In this document: positions 53,596-61,987 of the stretch, piece by piece | Layout of the letters: the number at the start of each line of letters is the position of its first letter | Numbering within the stretch: the first letter of the stretch is position 1 | Assembly (NCBI RefSeq): GCF_050586465.1 | Contig: NZ_JBOCEG010000007.1 | Location: forward strand, 124,001-188,000 | Direction of reading: 5' to 3' | DNA: 64,000 bases | DNA from: CAJXYS01 sp913063035 | Lineage (GTDB): Bacteria; Pseudomonadota; Alphaproteobacteria; Rhodobacterales; Rhodobacteraceae | Program-made: the position numbers and the translations under genes | The notes under the pieces: model-generated | Told to the model about the DNA's origin: nothing | Databases searched by the model: none | Seen by the model: the letters and a program-made list of their open reading frames with translations, nothing else

Positions 53596-54186
53596 ATGGA
53601 ACGGGATCACCGCTCCGTGAGCCTGCTGATCGTCGCCCTGGCCTACATCCTCTGCCACGGGATGACGGCGTTCGCCGTTACGCCGGTCCAGGCGCAGATC
53701 CTGCCGGAGACGACCGTTTTCGCCAGCCTCGTCTACCTGCCCCACGGCGTCCGCGTGCTGGCGACATGGGTGTATGGCTGGAAGGCGATCCCGGCGCTGA
53801 TCGCCGGTGCCATCGTCTCGGACCTGATCTTCACGCCGACCGAGATCCGCGACTACCTGCAGCCGGCGCTCGTGGAATCCATCCTGATCGGCGCAATGTC
53901 GGCCTGGGCCGCGTTCGAGCTGCTCCGCCTCGCGGGGCGCGATCTCTACGCGGGCGGCCGGTCGCGGCTGAACTGGACCGCCCTCGTGCTGGTGGGCGCC
54001 ATCGCCTCGGTGCTGAATTCGATCGGCCAGACCATCGTCTATTCCGGGCTCATCGGCCTCGAGGAAATGCTGGGCGTCCTGCTGACCTACGCGGTGGGCG
54101 ACCTCATGGGGCTGGTCGTCTGCATGGTCGTGCTGATGTTCGTTTTCCGCTGGATGCGATTGCTGGGCCGCGACGGCGCATCGTGA
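53596..54186 (+). CDS. Multi-pass membrane protein of unknown function
   Basis: A 196-residue protein with about five or six hydrophobic helices: SLLIVALAYILCHGMTAF, VFASLVYLPHGVRVLAT, AIPALIAGAIVSDLIF, LVESILIGAMSAWAAFELL, LVLVGAIASVLNS and a C-terminal VGDLMGLVVCMVVLMFVF. There is no signal for an enzyme or channel family I can name, though the LPHGVRVLATW region recalls small integral sensor-like proteins. It lies 60 nt after the winged-helix gene on the same strand and converges with the DUF6505 gene. Function unknown. Confidence 0.65.
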   Translation: MERDHRSVSLLIVALAYILCHGMTAFAVTPVQAQILPETTVFASLVYLPHGVRVLATWVYGWKAIPALIAGAIVSDLIFTPTEIRDYLQPALVESILIGAMSAWAAFELLRLAGRDLYAGGRSRLNWTALVLVGAIASVLNSIGQTIVYSGLIGLEEMLGVLLTYAVGDLMGLVVCMVVLMFVFRWMRLLGRDGAS

Positions 54187-54202
54187 TCCCGTGACCGCCG
54201 CG

Positions 54203-54682
54203 TTACTGCGGCAGGTCGCCATGGATCGCGAACTGTTCCAGCCCGGCCTCCTGCGCCTCGATCACGCGGAAGGCTTCGCGCACGCCGGATTCCGTCAGTT
54301 CGCGGCTGACCGTCAGCAGCGTGTTGGCCGGGTGATCCTCGCAAAGCTCGCGCATATGCGCGATCTCCTCCCGCGCCACGCCCAGCGCCGCCTCTTCCGA
54401 GGGCGCGCCGTAGACCGCGACGAAGTGGCGGGCCAGCGCCCGCTCGAGCAGCGCGATCTCGGATTCCTCGATCTGGGTCACCGCGACGAAGGTGACCCGG
54501 CCGAAGGTCTCCAGCCCGAGCCAGCCATTGGCGAAAGCCTGGCGCGCCTTGCCGACCAGGTCGCCCTCGGTCCAGTTGGAAAACTCGAAGCCGCCGCTGA
54601 TCGCCCATTCGCCTGTGCGCGCGGGGCTGAAGAAGACGTTCATGTCGCTTTCGTCGAAATGGATCGCGCGGGCCAGTTTCAT
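54203..54682 (-). CDS. DUF6505 family protein
   Basis: A 159-residue soluble protein. It begins MKLARAIHFDESDMNVFFSPARTGEWAISGGFEFSNW, then has KARQAFANGWLGLETFGRVTFVAVTQIEESEIALLERALARHFV. I recognise this as the DUF6505 group found beside molybdenum-enzyme genes. Its start overlaps the stop of the biotin-ligase-like gene by 4 nt, so it is the last gene of a leftward set of four (DUF6494, Mrp, biotin-ligase-like, DUF6505). It might help assemble or insert a cofactor into formate dehydrogenase, but only the neighbourhood suggests so. Confidence 0.75.
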   Translation of the reverse strand: MKLARAIHFDESDMNVFFSPARTGEWAISGGFEFSNWTEGDLVGKARQAFANGWLGLETFGRVTFVAVTQIEESEIALLERALARHFVAVYGAPSEEAALGVAREEIAHMRELCEDHPANTLLTVSRELTESGVREAFRVIEAQEAGLEQFAIHGDLPQ

Positions 54683-55398
54683 GCGCTTTTCCCTTTCACC
54701 AGAGATGAGAGCGGGATCAGCCGGGTCTTTTCGCTGTCCCGCAGGAGCATGCCGAAATGTTCGTCCACGCCGAGGAAGGTGCCGGCCTGGCCGTCGACCT
54801 CGATCTCCTCGCCGACGCCATGGGCAAGCCCCAGCCATTCGGCATGAAGCGGGGCCTGGCCCTCGTCTTCCCACCGATTGAGCCAGACCAGCGTATGGCG
54901 CGCCCAGCTTTCGAGCAGGTGCACCGGGTCCACCCCGGCGCAGCCCTCGTCATAGAGCGAGGTGCGCTCGGGCGCGCTGCCCGGCACGTCGCCCCCGGGC
55001 AGAAGCGGCAGGTCCAGCCCGACGACCAGCCAGGCCGGCACCGCGTCCGGCGCGACGTCGTCACCGGCCACCCGCAGCCGGCCGCAGCGCGCGCCGTTGA
55101 CGAAGATACGCCCGTCCCAGCCGAGATGCACCGCGACCTCGGGCGGCGCGAGCGCGCCCAGCGCGTTCTGGAAACCGACGCCGCAGGCAGGCAGCATCGC
55201 CATCGCCGGCTCGAGCGCGACCTCGGGCGCGAAGACGATCGCCGCGCGCAGCCTGTCGGCCTGCAGGTTATAATTCACCAGCCCGGCATCGCAGCCCAGA
55301 AGCGCCTGCGCGCAGGCCTTCTCGAACGGGTCGAGTCCCCCGTCGAGCGCCTGACCCTCCATCAGCGGCGGGAATGTCGGGGCGGGCGCGTCGGTCAT
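54679..55398 (-). CDS. Biotin/lipoate ligase-like protein with DUF4444, probably without ligase activity
   Basis: A 239-residue protein. Its first 150 residues resemble the biotin/lipoate A/B ligase fold, with IFVNGARCGRLRVA where biotin ligases have the lysine-glycine region; the biotinyl-AMP loop (GRGRRGR-like) is not visible and the lysine is absent. The C-terminal 80 residues, LHAEWLGLAHGVGEEIEVDGQAG, resemble DUF4444. I infer loss of ordinary ligase activity. Overlaps with the neighbours on both sides are 4 nt, so it is coupled to the Mrp and DUF6505 genes. Confidence 0.68.
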   Translation of the reverse strand: MTDAPAPTFPPLMEGQALDGGLDPFEKACAQALLGCDAGLVNYNLQADRLRAAIVFAPEVALEPAMAMLPACGVGFQNALGALAPPEVAVHLGWDGRIFVNGARCGRLRVAGDDVAPDAVPAWLVVGLDLPLLPGGDVPGSAPERTSLYDEGCAGVDPVHLLESWARHTLVWLNRWEDEGQAPLHAEWLGLAHGVGEEIEVDGQAGTFLGVDEHFGMLLRDSEKTRLIPLSSLVKGKSA

Positions 55399-56456
55399 GC
55401 CGCGCCCGCGTCGATCAGTTGCCGGGCGAGCCGGCGGAAGGCATCGGCCTGCGCGCTGTCGGGCTTGGAGATCACGATGGGGGCGCCCCCGTCGGCGGCG
55501 GTCCGGATATCCAGATGCAGCGGGATTTCCGCCAGCAGGGGCACGCCGAGCTTCTCGGCCTCGCGGGTGACCCCGCCATGGCCGAAGACGTGCTCCTCAT
55601 GCCCGCAATTGGAACAGATATGGGTGCTCATGTTCTCGACCATGCCGAGGATCGGGACGTTGAGCTGGCGGAACATGTCCACCCCCTTGCGCGCGTCGAG
55701 CAGCGCCACGTCCTGCGGCGTCGAGACGATGATCGCGCCGTCCACCACGGCCTTCTGCGCTAGGGTCATCTGCACGTCGCCCGTGCCGGGCGGCAGGTCC
55801 ACCAGCAGCACGTCGAGCGCCCCCCACTGCACCTGCGACAGCATCTGCTGCAGCGCGCCCATCAGCATCGGGCCGCGCCAGACCACCGCCTGGTCCTCGT
55901 TGGTCATCAGCCCGATCGACATCATGGTCACGCCGTGGTTGCGCATCGGCAGGATCGTCTTGCCGTCCGGGCTGGCCGGACGGCCGGAAACGCCCAGCAT
56001 CCGCGGCTGGGAAGGCCCGTAGACATCGGCGTCCAGCAGCCCGACCCGCCGGCCCTCGGCGGCGAGCGCGCAGGCGAGGTTGGCGGTGACGGTCGATTTG
56101 CCGACGCCCCCCTTGCCGCTGGCGATCGCCACGATGCGGTCGATGCCGGGCACCTTCTGCGGGCCCTGCGGCTCGGCCGGGCGCTGGGGCTTCAGGTCCG
56201 GCGGCGCCTTCTGGGAATGCGCGGTCATCACGACCGACACGGCGTCGATGCTCCCGAGCGCCTTCAGCGCGCGCTCGGCCTCGGCCTTGACGGGCTCCAT
56301 CGCCTCGGCCCGGGCCGGGTCAATCTCGAGCACGAAGCGGACGGCGCCGTCCTCGACGGTCAGCGCCCGCACCATCCCGGCCGAGACGATATCCTCGTCC
56401 CGGCCGGGATCACGGACCGCGCGGAGCGCGGCCAGAACCTCGTCACGCGTCGCCAC
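55395..56456 (-). CDS. mrp: Mrp/ApbC-type P-loop Fe-S carrier ATPase
   Basis: A 353-residue ATPase of the Mrp/NBP35 family, which carries Fe-S clusters to target proteins. An N-terminal MIP18-like domain (about 1-75, ALRAVRDPGRDEDIVSAGMV) precedes the P-loop GKGGVGKSTVTANLA (about 113-127) with the deviant Walker A lysine. The conserved CxxC that holds the bridging cluster is in MSTHICSNCGHEEHVFGHGG. DADVYGPSQPRMLG is the switch I region. The start is GTG at 56456. Placed between DUF6494 and the biotin-ligase-like gene, it may specialise in a formate dehydrogenase or similar target, by context. Confidence 0.92.
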   Translation of the reverse strand: MATRDEVLAALRAVRDPGRDEDIVSAGMVRALTVEDGAVRFVLEIDPARAEAMEPVKAEAERALKALGSIDAVSVVMTAHSQKAPPDLKPQRPAEPQGPQKVPGIDRIVAIASGKGGVGKSTVTANLACALAAEGRRVGLLDADVYGPSQPRMLGVSGRPASPDGKTILPMRNHGVTMMSIGLMTNEDQAVVWRGPMLMGALQQMLSQVQWGALDVLLVDLPPGTGDVQMTLAQKAVVDGAIIVSTPQDVALLDARKGVDMFRQLNVPILGMVENMSTHICSNCGHEEHVFGHGGVTREAEKLGVPLLAEIPLHLDIRTAADGGAPIVISKPDSAQADAFRRLARQLIDAGAA

Positions 56457-56457
56457 G

Positions 56458-56652
56458 TCAGGACTGCCCCTTGATCTCGCCGGTCACCACATGCTCGAGA
56501 TCGAGCCCGTCGACGGTCAGCACCACCTTGGCCGCGTAGGTCTTGCCGGCCGTGTCGCCGGCCTCGCGCATGGCCTCCTCGATGGCCTGCTGCGAGGTGA
56601 CGCCCACCTGCTTCAGGAATTTCCGCATCGACATGTTGAAGTCGTCGCTCAT
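56458..56652 (-). CDS. DUF6494 small protein
   Basis: A 64-residue soluble protein, MSDDFNMSMRKFLKQVGVTSQQAIEEAM, then DTAGKTYAAKVVLTVDGLDLEHVVTGEIKG. It matches the DUF6494 family, a small beta-alpha protein found next to mrp-type genes and molybdoenzyme accessory genes. It is the first gene of the leftward four-gene set; its stop is followed after one base by the mrp start codon. No active-site residues are obvious. Function unknown. Confidence 0.78.
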   Translation of the reverse strand: MSDDFNMSMRKFLKQVGVTSQQAIEEAMREAGDTAGKTYAAKVVLTVDGLDLEHVVTGEIKGQS

Positions 56653-56744
56653 GGTTTTCCTCCCTTTTTCCCGGTCGCGTTGACGGGCGGCAAACCCGCC
56701 TCGTAAGGTATATAGGTCACTTGAACAGCCCGAGAGGGACCGCC

Positions 56745-57476
56745 ATGCGTCTCGGTCTCTGTATCGCCCTGATCCTCGGCACCGCCCTGGGCGCCGCCGC
56801 GCAGGAGCCCGACCTGCGGATGCAGGCCGCGCCCGAGACGGTGGAGAGCGGCCTGATGGCCCACCTGCTGCCACGGTTTTCGCTCAAGACCTCGATCCGC
56901 GTCGCGCTGGCCGACCGGGGCGCGCTGCAGATCGCGGCCGGCCCGCCCGGCACGCCCGTCTTCGAGCGCGGCGGCACGGTCTATCACCTGCGCCACGACG
57001 GCAGCGCCGATGCGCTCCGCTTCGAGGACTGGCTGACCTCCGATATCGGCAGGCGCACGGTGGACAGCTTCGCGCCGGAGGGGGGCGCGGCCTTCTCGGC
57101 CACGGTCCGGCAGGCGGTTGCGGCGGCGGCGGCCACATATGACGGCGACGCCGTGCTCGGGGAAGAGCTGTCGCTCACGCTCTGCGGACGCTGTCATGTC
57201 ATCAACGAGCGAAACCGCATGAACGGGCTCGGCTCGACGCCGTCCTTCGCGGTGCTGCGCGGGCTGCCCAACTGGAACGCCCGCTTCGAGGCGTTCTTCG
57301 CGCTGAACCCGCACGGGGCCTTCACCCAGGTCGAAGGCGTGACGCCGCCCTTCGACAAGACGCGCCCCTCGCCCATCGTGCCCATCGAGATGACGCTGGA
57401 CGATCTCGACGCGATCATCGCCTACACGGCCGCGCTCGCGCCGGCAGATCTGGGCGCCCCCGTCAAGCATCAGTGA
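56745..57476 (+). CDS. Periplasmic monoheme cytochrome c of the formate dehydrogenase block
   Basis: A 243-residue protein with signal peptide (MRLGLCIALILGTALGAAAQ). The one heme-binding motif is CGRCHV in LTLCGRCHVINERNRM (about residues 146-151), with a distal methionine likely in NERNRMNGLGSTPSF. The first 130 residues have no CxxCH and seem to be an extra beta-rich domain. Its 3' end overlaps the ferredoxin gene by 7 nt in convergence. A place between the mrp set and the fdh genes suggests it may accept electrons from the formate dehydrogenase, but no evidence beyond position. Confidence 0.75.
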   Translation: MRLGLCIALILGTALGAAAQEPDLRMQAAPETVESGLMAHLLPRFSLKTSIRVALADRGALQIAAGPPGTPVFERGGTVYHLRHDGSADALRFEDWLTSDIGRRTVDSFAPEGGAAFSATVRQAVAAAAATYDGDAVLGEELSLTLCGRCHVINERNRMNGLGSTPSFAVLRGLPNWNARFEAFFALNPHGAFTQVEGVTPPFDKTRPSPIVPIEMTLDDLDAIIAYTAALAPADLGAPVKHQ

Positions 57477-59428
57477 TCCCGGCGCTTGGAGTAGTAGTCG
57501 TCCGTCGTGCGCAGCTTCGGCCGCTCGCCCATGGCGAAGGGGTTGTCCTGGGAATGGTACTGCGCGTTTACCCGGCAGTTGTCGCACATCTGGATCATCC
57601 GCGCCGCGTCGGATTCCGCGAACATCGGGTGCTTGCCGGCCAGCGTCTCCATGATCTTCTCGACGGTGGATTTCACCCCGAACAGCGCCCCGCACTCGAT
57701 GCAGGCGAAGGGCTCCTCCTCGTTGAGAACGCGCTGCGACAGCGCCGCGTCGGTCAGGTCGAGCCGCGGCTCCAGCGTGATCGCGTTCTCGGGACAGACG
57801 GTCTTGCAGATCCCGCATTGCAGGCAGGCATCCTCCTGGAAGCGGAGCTGCGGCATGTCGGGATTGTCGACCAGCGCCCCCGAAGGACAGAGCGACACGC
57901 AGGACAGGCAGAGCGTGCAGGCCTCGGTATCGACCAGCACCGCGCCGTAGGGCGCGCCCTCGGGCAGCGGCAGCGGTTCTTCCGGCGTCCCGGCCAGCGC
58001 CTGGGCGGCCAGGCGCGTCACCTGCCGGCGCGAGCCCATCGGAAGGACCGGCTCCGCCTGCGCGGGCAGACGATCGGCGTCGTAGAGACGGTGCGACATC
58101 TCCTCGGGATCGGCCACGTCGAGAAGCCCGACCCGGCCCGCGCCGGAAACGGCCTCGGCCAGCGCCTGCTCGCGGATGAGCGCGTCGCGCTCGGTCGTGG
58201 GGGCCAGCAGCACGTCCACGCGCGCAAATCCCGTGGCCAGCGCGGCCAGCATCTCGGCATGCCCGAAGCCCGACACGGTATCCAGTTCCAGCGGGATCAC
58301 GTCCGCGGGCAGCCCGTCGCCGAACCGCGCGGCCAGCGCGATCATCTCGCGGCCATGCGCGGTGTCGCAGACCACGAGGCGCGGCGCCGTTCCGCCGGCC
58401 TTGCGGTAGCTGCGGGCCAGCATGTCCAGCCGCCGGAAGAGATGATCCACCGGCGGGTCGTCATAGCTGATCGCCCCGCTCGGGCAGAGCGCGGCACAGG
58501 CCCCGCAGCCCGCGCAGATCATCGGGTCGACCGTGACGTGCTCGCCGGCCGGCGTGATCGCGCCGGTCGGGCAGATGTCGAGACAGCGCGTGCAGCCCAC
58601 CTGCCCGGCCCGCGAATGGGCGCAGAGCGACTCTTCCATCCGCACGTAAAGCGGCTTCTCGAAGGTGCCGACGAGCTGCACGGCCTCGAGCAGGGCGGCG
58701 GCGACCGCGTTGGGATCGCCCGGATCGGCGCGGAGATACCCCTCGCGCTTGGCGGGGGCGGGCACCAGCGGCGTTCCGCCCGACAGGTCCAGCACGATGT
58801 CGCATTCCGACACGCCGCCGTCGCGCGGCGCGGTCAGGCCGAAGGCGCCGCGCCCGCCGGGCGCGACCTGCTGCAGCCGGTCGATCCGCAGCTCGAAGCC
58901 GCCGAGCGCCCCCGACAGGCTGCGCACCTCGCCCCGCACCACGTCGAAGCGCCGGTCGAGCGGCAACGCGCCCGCGTCGGTCAGCAGCACGGTGACCCCC
59001 AGCGCCCCGGCCAGGCGCTCGGCCGCCGGCAGCGCCACCTCGGCCGCGCCGATCACGAGGCAGATGCCTTCCGAGACCACGTCGAGCGCCTTGGGCGCCG
59101 GCGCGGCCATCGCGGCCTCGGCCGCGAGCGCGGCCATTTTCGGGGCCGGATCCTCGCCCTTGCGGGTCCAGCCGGCGCGGTCGCGGATATCGACGAAGCC
59201 CGGCTCGGGCAGGCCAAGCTCGGCGGCCAGTTCCTCGAACCGGGCCCGCTCCTGCTGGCAGGCGATGATCGCGTCGCCCTGCCCGATCGCCTCGGCCGCC
59301 GCGCCGATCTGGCGCGTGCACAGGCCGTCGTAGATCTTCGAGCAGCGCAGTCCGGTTGTTTCTTCGAGCGTCTTGCGGTCGATCGACTGCGTTCCCTCGC
59401 AGTCGCAGAGCACGAGGTGCTTCGCCAT
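57470..59428 (-). CDS. Multi-[4Fe-4S] ferredoxin-type protein associated with formate dehydrogenase
   Basis: A 652-residue soluble protein. Two ferredoxin-like halves carry CxxCxxC-type motifs: CTRCLDICPTGAI and CAGCGACAALCPSGAI in the middle, CTLCLSCVSLCPSGAL and CQCGICKTVCPENAI (preceded by CLQ) near 540-600. A C-terminal CIECGALFG and MCDNCRVNAQ add cysteine pairs. The N-terminal half also has CDCEGTQSIDR. It belongs to the 4Fe-4S proteins encoded with DUF3305/DUF3306 and fdhA. It probably passes electrons or helps cofactor assembly. Start ATG at 59428; two ATGs slightly upstream are possible. It is divergent from the DUF3305 gene. Confidence 0.8.
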   Translation of the reverse strand: MAKHLVLCDCEGTQSIDRKTLEETTGLRCSKIYDGLCTRQIGAAAEAIGQGDAIIACQQERARFEELAAELGLPEPGFVDIRDRAGWTRKGEDPAPKMAALAAEAAMAAPAPKALDVVSEGICLVIGAAEVALPAAERLAGALGVTVLLTDAGALPLDRRFDVVRGEVRSLSGALGGFELRIDRLQQVAPGGRGAFGLTAPRDGGVSECDIVLDLSGGTPLVPAPAKREGYLRADPGDPNAVAAALLEAVQLVGTFEKPLYVRMEESLCAHSRAGQVGCTRCLDICPTGAITPAGEHVTVDPMICAGCGACAALCPSGAISYDDPPVDHLFRRLDMLARSYRKAGGTAPRLVVCDTAHGREMIALAARFGDGLPADVIPLELDTVSGFGHAEMLAALATGFARVDVLLAPTTERDALIREQALAEAVSGAGRVGLLDVADPEEMSHRLYDADRLPAQAEPVLPMGSRRQVTRLAAQALAGTPEEPLPLPEGAPYGAVLVDTEACTLCLSCVSLCPSGALVDNPDMPQLRFQEDACLQCGICKTVCPENAITLEPRLDLTDAALSQRVLNEEEPFACIECGALFGVKSTVEKIMETLAGKHPMFAESDAARMIQMCDNCRVNAQYHSQDNPFAMGERPKLRTTDDYYSKRRDH

Positions 59429-59781
59429 TTTCGGTCCCATGTCACGGGCCATGCCGGCCCGTCCTCCCTGTTCGCACGGGCAGGAAGCCACAATTCCCCC
59501 GCAGGGTAAAGCCCTTGCCGGGTGCCGCGTCACCCCCCCCGCGATCCCCGGCGCGAATCGCGCCGCGGATGCTGCGGCGCAGGATCGCCATGCCGCGTAT
59601 GCAAAGGCATGCACGGAATCTCCTGTCGCGCTAGGGGAAATGGTGAACGACGGTACACATCCAAAAATATTTCTTTGCGAACAGTCCATTCTGGCACATG
59701 ATTGGTTCAAATCCCGGTCTCTGCGAGCGCTGCGTCCGTACCTGCGGAGCCGGAAGAAAGACACCTGGGAGGACACCGATC
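59429..59781. other. Divergent intergenic region, no gene seen
   Basis: About 350 nt between the ferredoxin gene and DUF3305 gene. It includes an AT-rich patch (59641-59690) likely to hold promoters for both sides. A TGGCAC at 59692 recalls a sigma-54 element but its partner GC is missing. No structural RNA was recognised. Confidence 0.5.
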
Positions 59782-60354
59782 GTGGCGCGCAGTGCCGCCA
59801 TTCATGAAACCCTGCCACTGGGCATCGTGATCCGGCGACAGCCGGGGGTGACGCGTTGGGCGCGCTGGGCGTTCAAGGCGGTCGCCGTTCTGCCCGGCGC
59901 CGCGCCGGCCCACTGGGCCGTGCTGCGCCAGGAGGGTGACGTGACCGAGTATCACGCCGCCACGCTGCCGCTGACGCTCTGGGCGGCCGAGACCGAGGCC
60001 TATCTGGCCGCGCTCTCGGACGAGGTGCCGTCGATCTACGTCGTGATGCGCGACGAGGCCGAGGACGGCGCGCCGCTCGAGGTTCTGCTCGTGACCGCCT
60101 CGCCCTACGAGGCGCAGGACTATACCGACTCCGGCGAAGAGCTCGTCGAGAAGGTGCCGATGACCCGCGGCCTCGTCGCCTGGGTCCGCGATTTCGTAAC
60201 CGCGCACCATGTCGAGGAAGCCTTCGTCAAGCGCAAGCGCGACAAGAAGCGCATCGACCTGGTCGAGGACGGGAAGGGCGACCACCGGATCCGCCAGATG
60301 TCCGACGTCTACCGGGCGCCGCGCCCGGCCCGCAAGGCGGGAGGGCTGCAATGA
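59782..60354 (+). CDS. DUF3305 protein, formate dehydrogenase accessory
   Basis: A 190-residue soluble protein. It reads LPLGIVIRRQPGVTRWARWAFKAVAVLPGAAPAHWAVLRQEGDVTEYHAA, then YVVMRDEAEDG and a basic C-terminus. This is the DUF3305 family, encoded with DUF3306 and a 4Fe-4S protein in formate dehydrogenase operons. GTG at 59782 has GGAGG 9 nt upstream; a longer frame begins at 59698. Its stop overlaps the DUF3306 start by 4 nt (ATGA). The function has not been worked out, but co-occurrence suggests a part in maturation of the enzyme. Confidence 0.85.
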   Translation: MARSAAIHETLPLGIVIRRQPGVTRWARWAFKAVAVLPGAAPAHWAVLRQEGDVTEYHAATLPLTLWAAETEAYLAALSDEVPSIYVVMRDEAEDGAPLEVLLVTASPYEAQDYTDSGEELVEKVPMTRGLVAWVRDFVTAHHVEEAFVKRKRDKKRIDLVEDGKGDHRIRQMSDVYRAPRPARKAGGLQ

Positions 60355-60989
60355 GCCGTGGCAGCGATTTCTGGTCCCGCCGCAAGGCCCGTGTCCGCGC
60401 CGAAGAGGACGCGGAGGCCCGCGCCCGCGCCGCGGCGGAGCTGGCCGAAACCCGCGCCGAGCTGGAGGAAAAGTCCGACGCGGACGTCCTGGCCGAGCTT
60501 GAGCTGCCGGATCCCGACAGCCTGGAGCCGGGCGACGATTTCTCGGGCTTCATGGCCAAGGCCGTGCCCGAGCGTATCCGGCGCCGCGCCCTGCGGCGGC
60601 TCTGGCTGTCGAACCCGACGCTCGCCAATCTCGACTCGCTGGTGGATTACGGCGAGGACTACACGGGCAGCGGCGTGGCCGAGGTCGTGCGCACGGCCTA
60701 CCAGGTCGGCAAGGGCATGAAGGCCCATGTCGAGGAACTCGCCCGCCAGGCCGAGGCAGAGGCGGAGGCGGAGGCCGCGGCGGCCGACCCCGCATCTGGC
60801 ACGACCGAGACCGGCACGCCGGATGAGCCGGGGGAGTCCCACGCGGACGACGCGGCCGTGGCAGCGGCCGCCCCCGAGACCGAGACCGGGCCCGACGCGC
60901 AGCCCGCACAAACCGCCTGGGCGGGGACCGACGAGGACGCACCCGCCCCCGCCCTGCCCCGCCGCATGAGATTCAGTTTTGCCAGCTGA
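60351..60989 (+). CDS. DUF3306 protein, formate dehydrogenase accessory
   Basis: A 212-residue protein. The first third is strongly charged (SRRKARVRAEEDAEARARAAAELAETRAELEEKSDADVLAEL, a probable coiled coil). LPDPDSLEPGDDFSGFMAKAVPERIRRRALRRLWLSNPTLANLDSLVDYGEDY follows; this is the DUF3306 core. The C-terminal third is alanine/acidic and low-complexity, ending RRMRFSFAS. It overlaps DUF3305 and lies 25 nt upstream of the TorD-like chaperone gene. Presumed helper in formate dehydrogenase biogenesis. Confidence 0.85.
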   Translation: MSRGSDFWSRRKARVRAEEDAEARARAAAELAETRAELEEKSDADVLAELELPDPDSLEPGDDFSGFMAKAVPERIRRRALRRLWLSNPTLANLDSLVDYGEDYTGSGVAEVVRTAYQVGKGMKAHVEELARQAEAEAEAEAAAADPASGTTETGTPDEPGESHADDAAVAAAAPETETGPDAQPAQTAWAGTDEDAPAPALPRRMRFSFAS

Positions 60990-61014
60990 CACAGACCCAA
61001 CAGCCGGAGCCCCG

Positions 61015-61623
61015 ATGACAGTGACCGCCGAACGCCGAGAAATCGCCCCAGAAGATCAGCTGCGCGCCGATCTCTACGATTTCCTCGCCCGCCTCCTGGC
61101 GGCACCGCCCGACGGGGCGCTTCTGAAGCAGACCGCCACCCTGACCGGCGATGACAGCGATCTCGGCCAGGCGATCGGCGCCATGGCGCGGGTCGCGCGC
61201 GCCACCCGCCCCGAAGCGGTGGAGCGCGAGTACAACGCGCTCTTCATCGGGCTCGGGCGGGGAGAGCTGCTGCCCTATGGCAGCTACTACCTGACCGGTT
61301 TCCTCAACGAGAAGCCGCTGGCGCAGCTGCGCAACGACATGATCGCGCGCCGCATCACCCGGGCGCCCAACACGTTCGAGCCCGAGGACAACATCGCCTC
61401 GCTGATGGAGATGATGGCCGGGCTCATCACCGGGCGGTTCGCCGCCCCGGCGGACCTGGAAAACCAGAAAACCTTCTGGAACCGCCATATCGGCCCCTGG
61501 GCGGGGCATTTCTACTCGGATTTGGAAGCCGCCAAGAACTCGGTCTTCTATGCTTCGGTCGGCGCCGCCGGCCGGATCTTCATGGAGATCGAGCGCGAGG
61601 CGTTCCGAATGGGCGGGGCCTGA
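61015..61623 (+). CDS. TorD/DmsD-type molybdoenzyme chaperone
   Basis: A 202-residue helical cytosolic protein of the TorD/NarJ/DmsD group, which bind apo-enzyme and its Tat signal until cofactors are in place. Visible: LRADLYDFLARLLAAPPDGALL, EREYNALFIGLGRGELLPYGSYYLTGFLNEKPLAQLRNDM, and EPEDNIASLMEMMAGLI. ATG at 61015 has GGAG upstream. It sits just before the Tat-signal peptide gene and fdhA, as expected for a specific chaperone of formate dehydrogenase. Confidence 0.9.
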   Translation: MTVTAERREIAPEDQLRADLYDFLARLLAAPPDGALLKQTATLTGDDSDLGQAIGAMARVARATRPEAVEREYNALFIGLGRGELLPYGSYYLTGFLNEKPLAQLRNDMIARRITRAPNTFEPEDNIASLMEMMAGLITGRFAAPADLENQKTFWNRHIGPWAGHFYSDLEAAKNSVFYASVGAAGRIFMEIEREAFRMGGA

Positions 61624-61689
61624 CCCCGCGAACGCGCCGGCCGGGCGTCCGCGCCCGGTCATAACCGAAACCGGAAGGGAGACCCTTCG

Positions 61690-61881
61690 ATGAGTGACAA
61701 GGAGAAGCGCGGCGCGAACCGTCGTGATTTCCTGAAGCTCGCGACGACATCGGCCCCGGCAGCGCTCGCCGCAGCGACGCTTGCCCCGACCGACGCCGAC
61801 GCGGCACAGCCCGCGACGGGCGAGACCCGTCTTCAGGACACCGCGCACACGCGCGCCTACTTCGACAGCGCCCGGTTCTGA
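61690..61881 (+). CDS. Small Tat-signal protein preceding fdhA
   Basis: A 63-residue product. MSDKEKRGANRRDFLKLATTSAPAALAAATLAP is a Tat signal with RRDFLK; after cleavage near ADAAQ only about 25 residues remain (QPATGETRLQDTAHTRAYFDSARF). Similar short Tat-signal peptides lie before the formate dehydrogenase gene in related operons. They may be small subunits or export helpers. The gene follows the chaperone by 66 nt and precedes fdhA by 106 nt of non-coding DNA. Confidence 0.8.
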   Translation: MSDKEKRGANRRDFLKLATTSAPAALAAATLAPTDADAAQPATGETRLQDTAHTRAYFDSARF

Positions 61882-61987
61882 CCGGACGTCGTCAAAAGCT
61901 TCCGGCGACCGGTTGCGTGACGCCCAACTGCCGGAGGTTGTCGAAACACCTGCGCGTCCAAAGGGGACGTCAAGCGAGGTAACTGCA

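Noticed and set aside
59692..59708. Sigma-54-like element TGGCAC followed by TTGG before the DUF3305 gene
   Set aside because: The -12 GC is absent (GG instead), so it does not match the consensus TGGCAC-N5-TTGCW.
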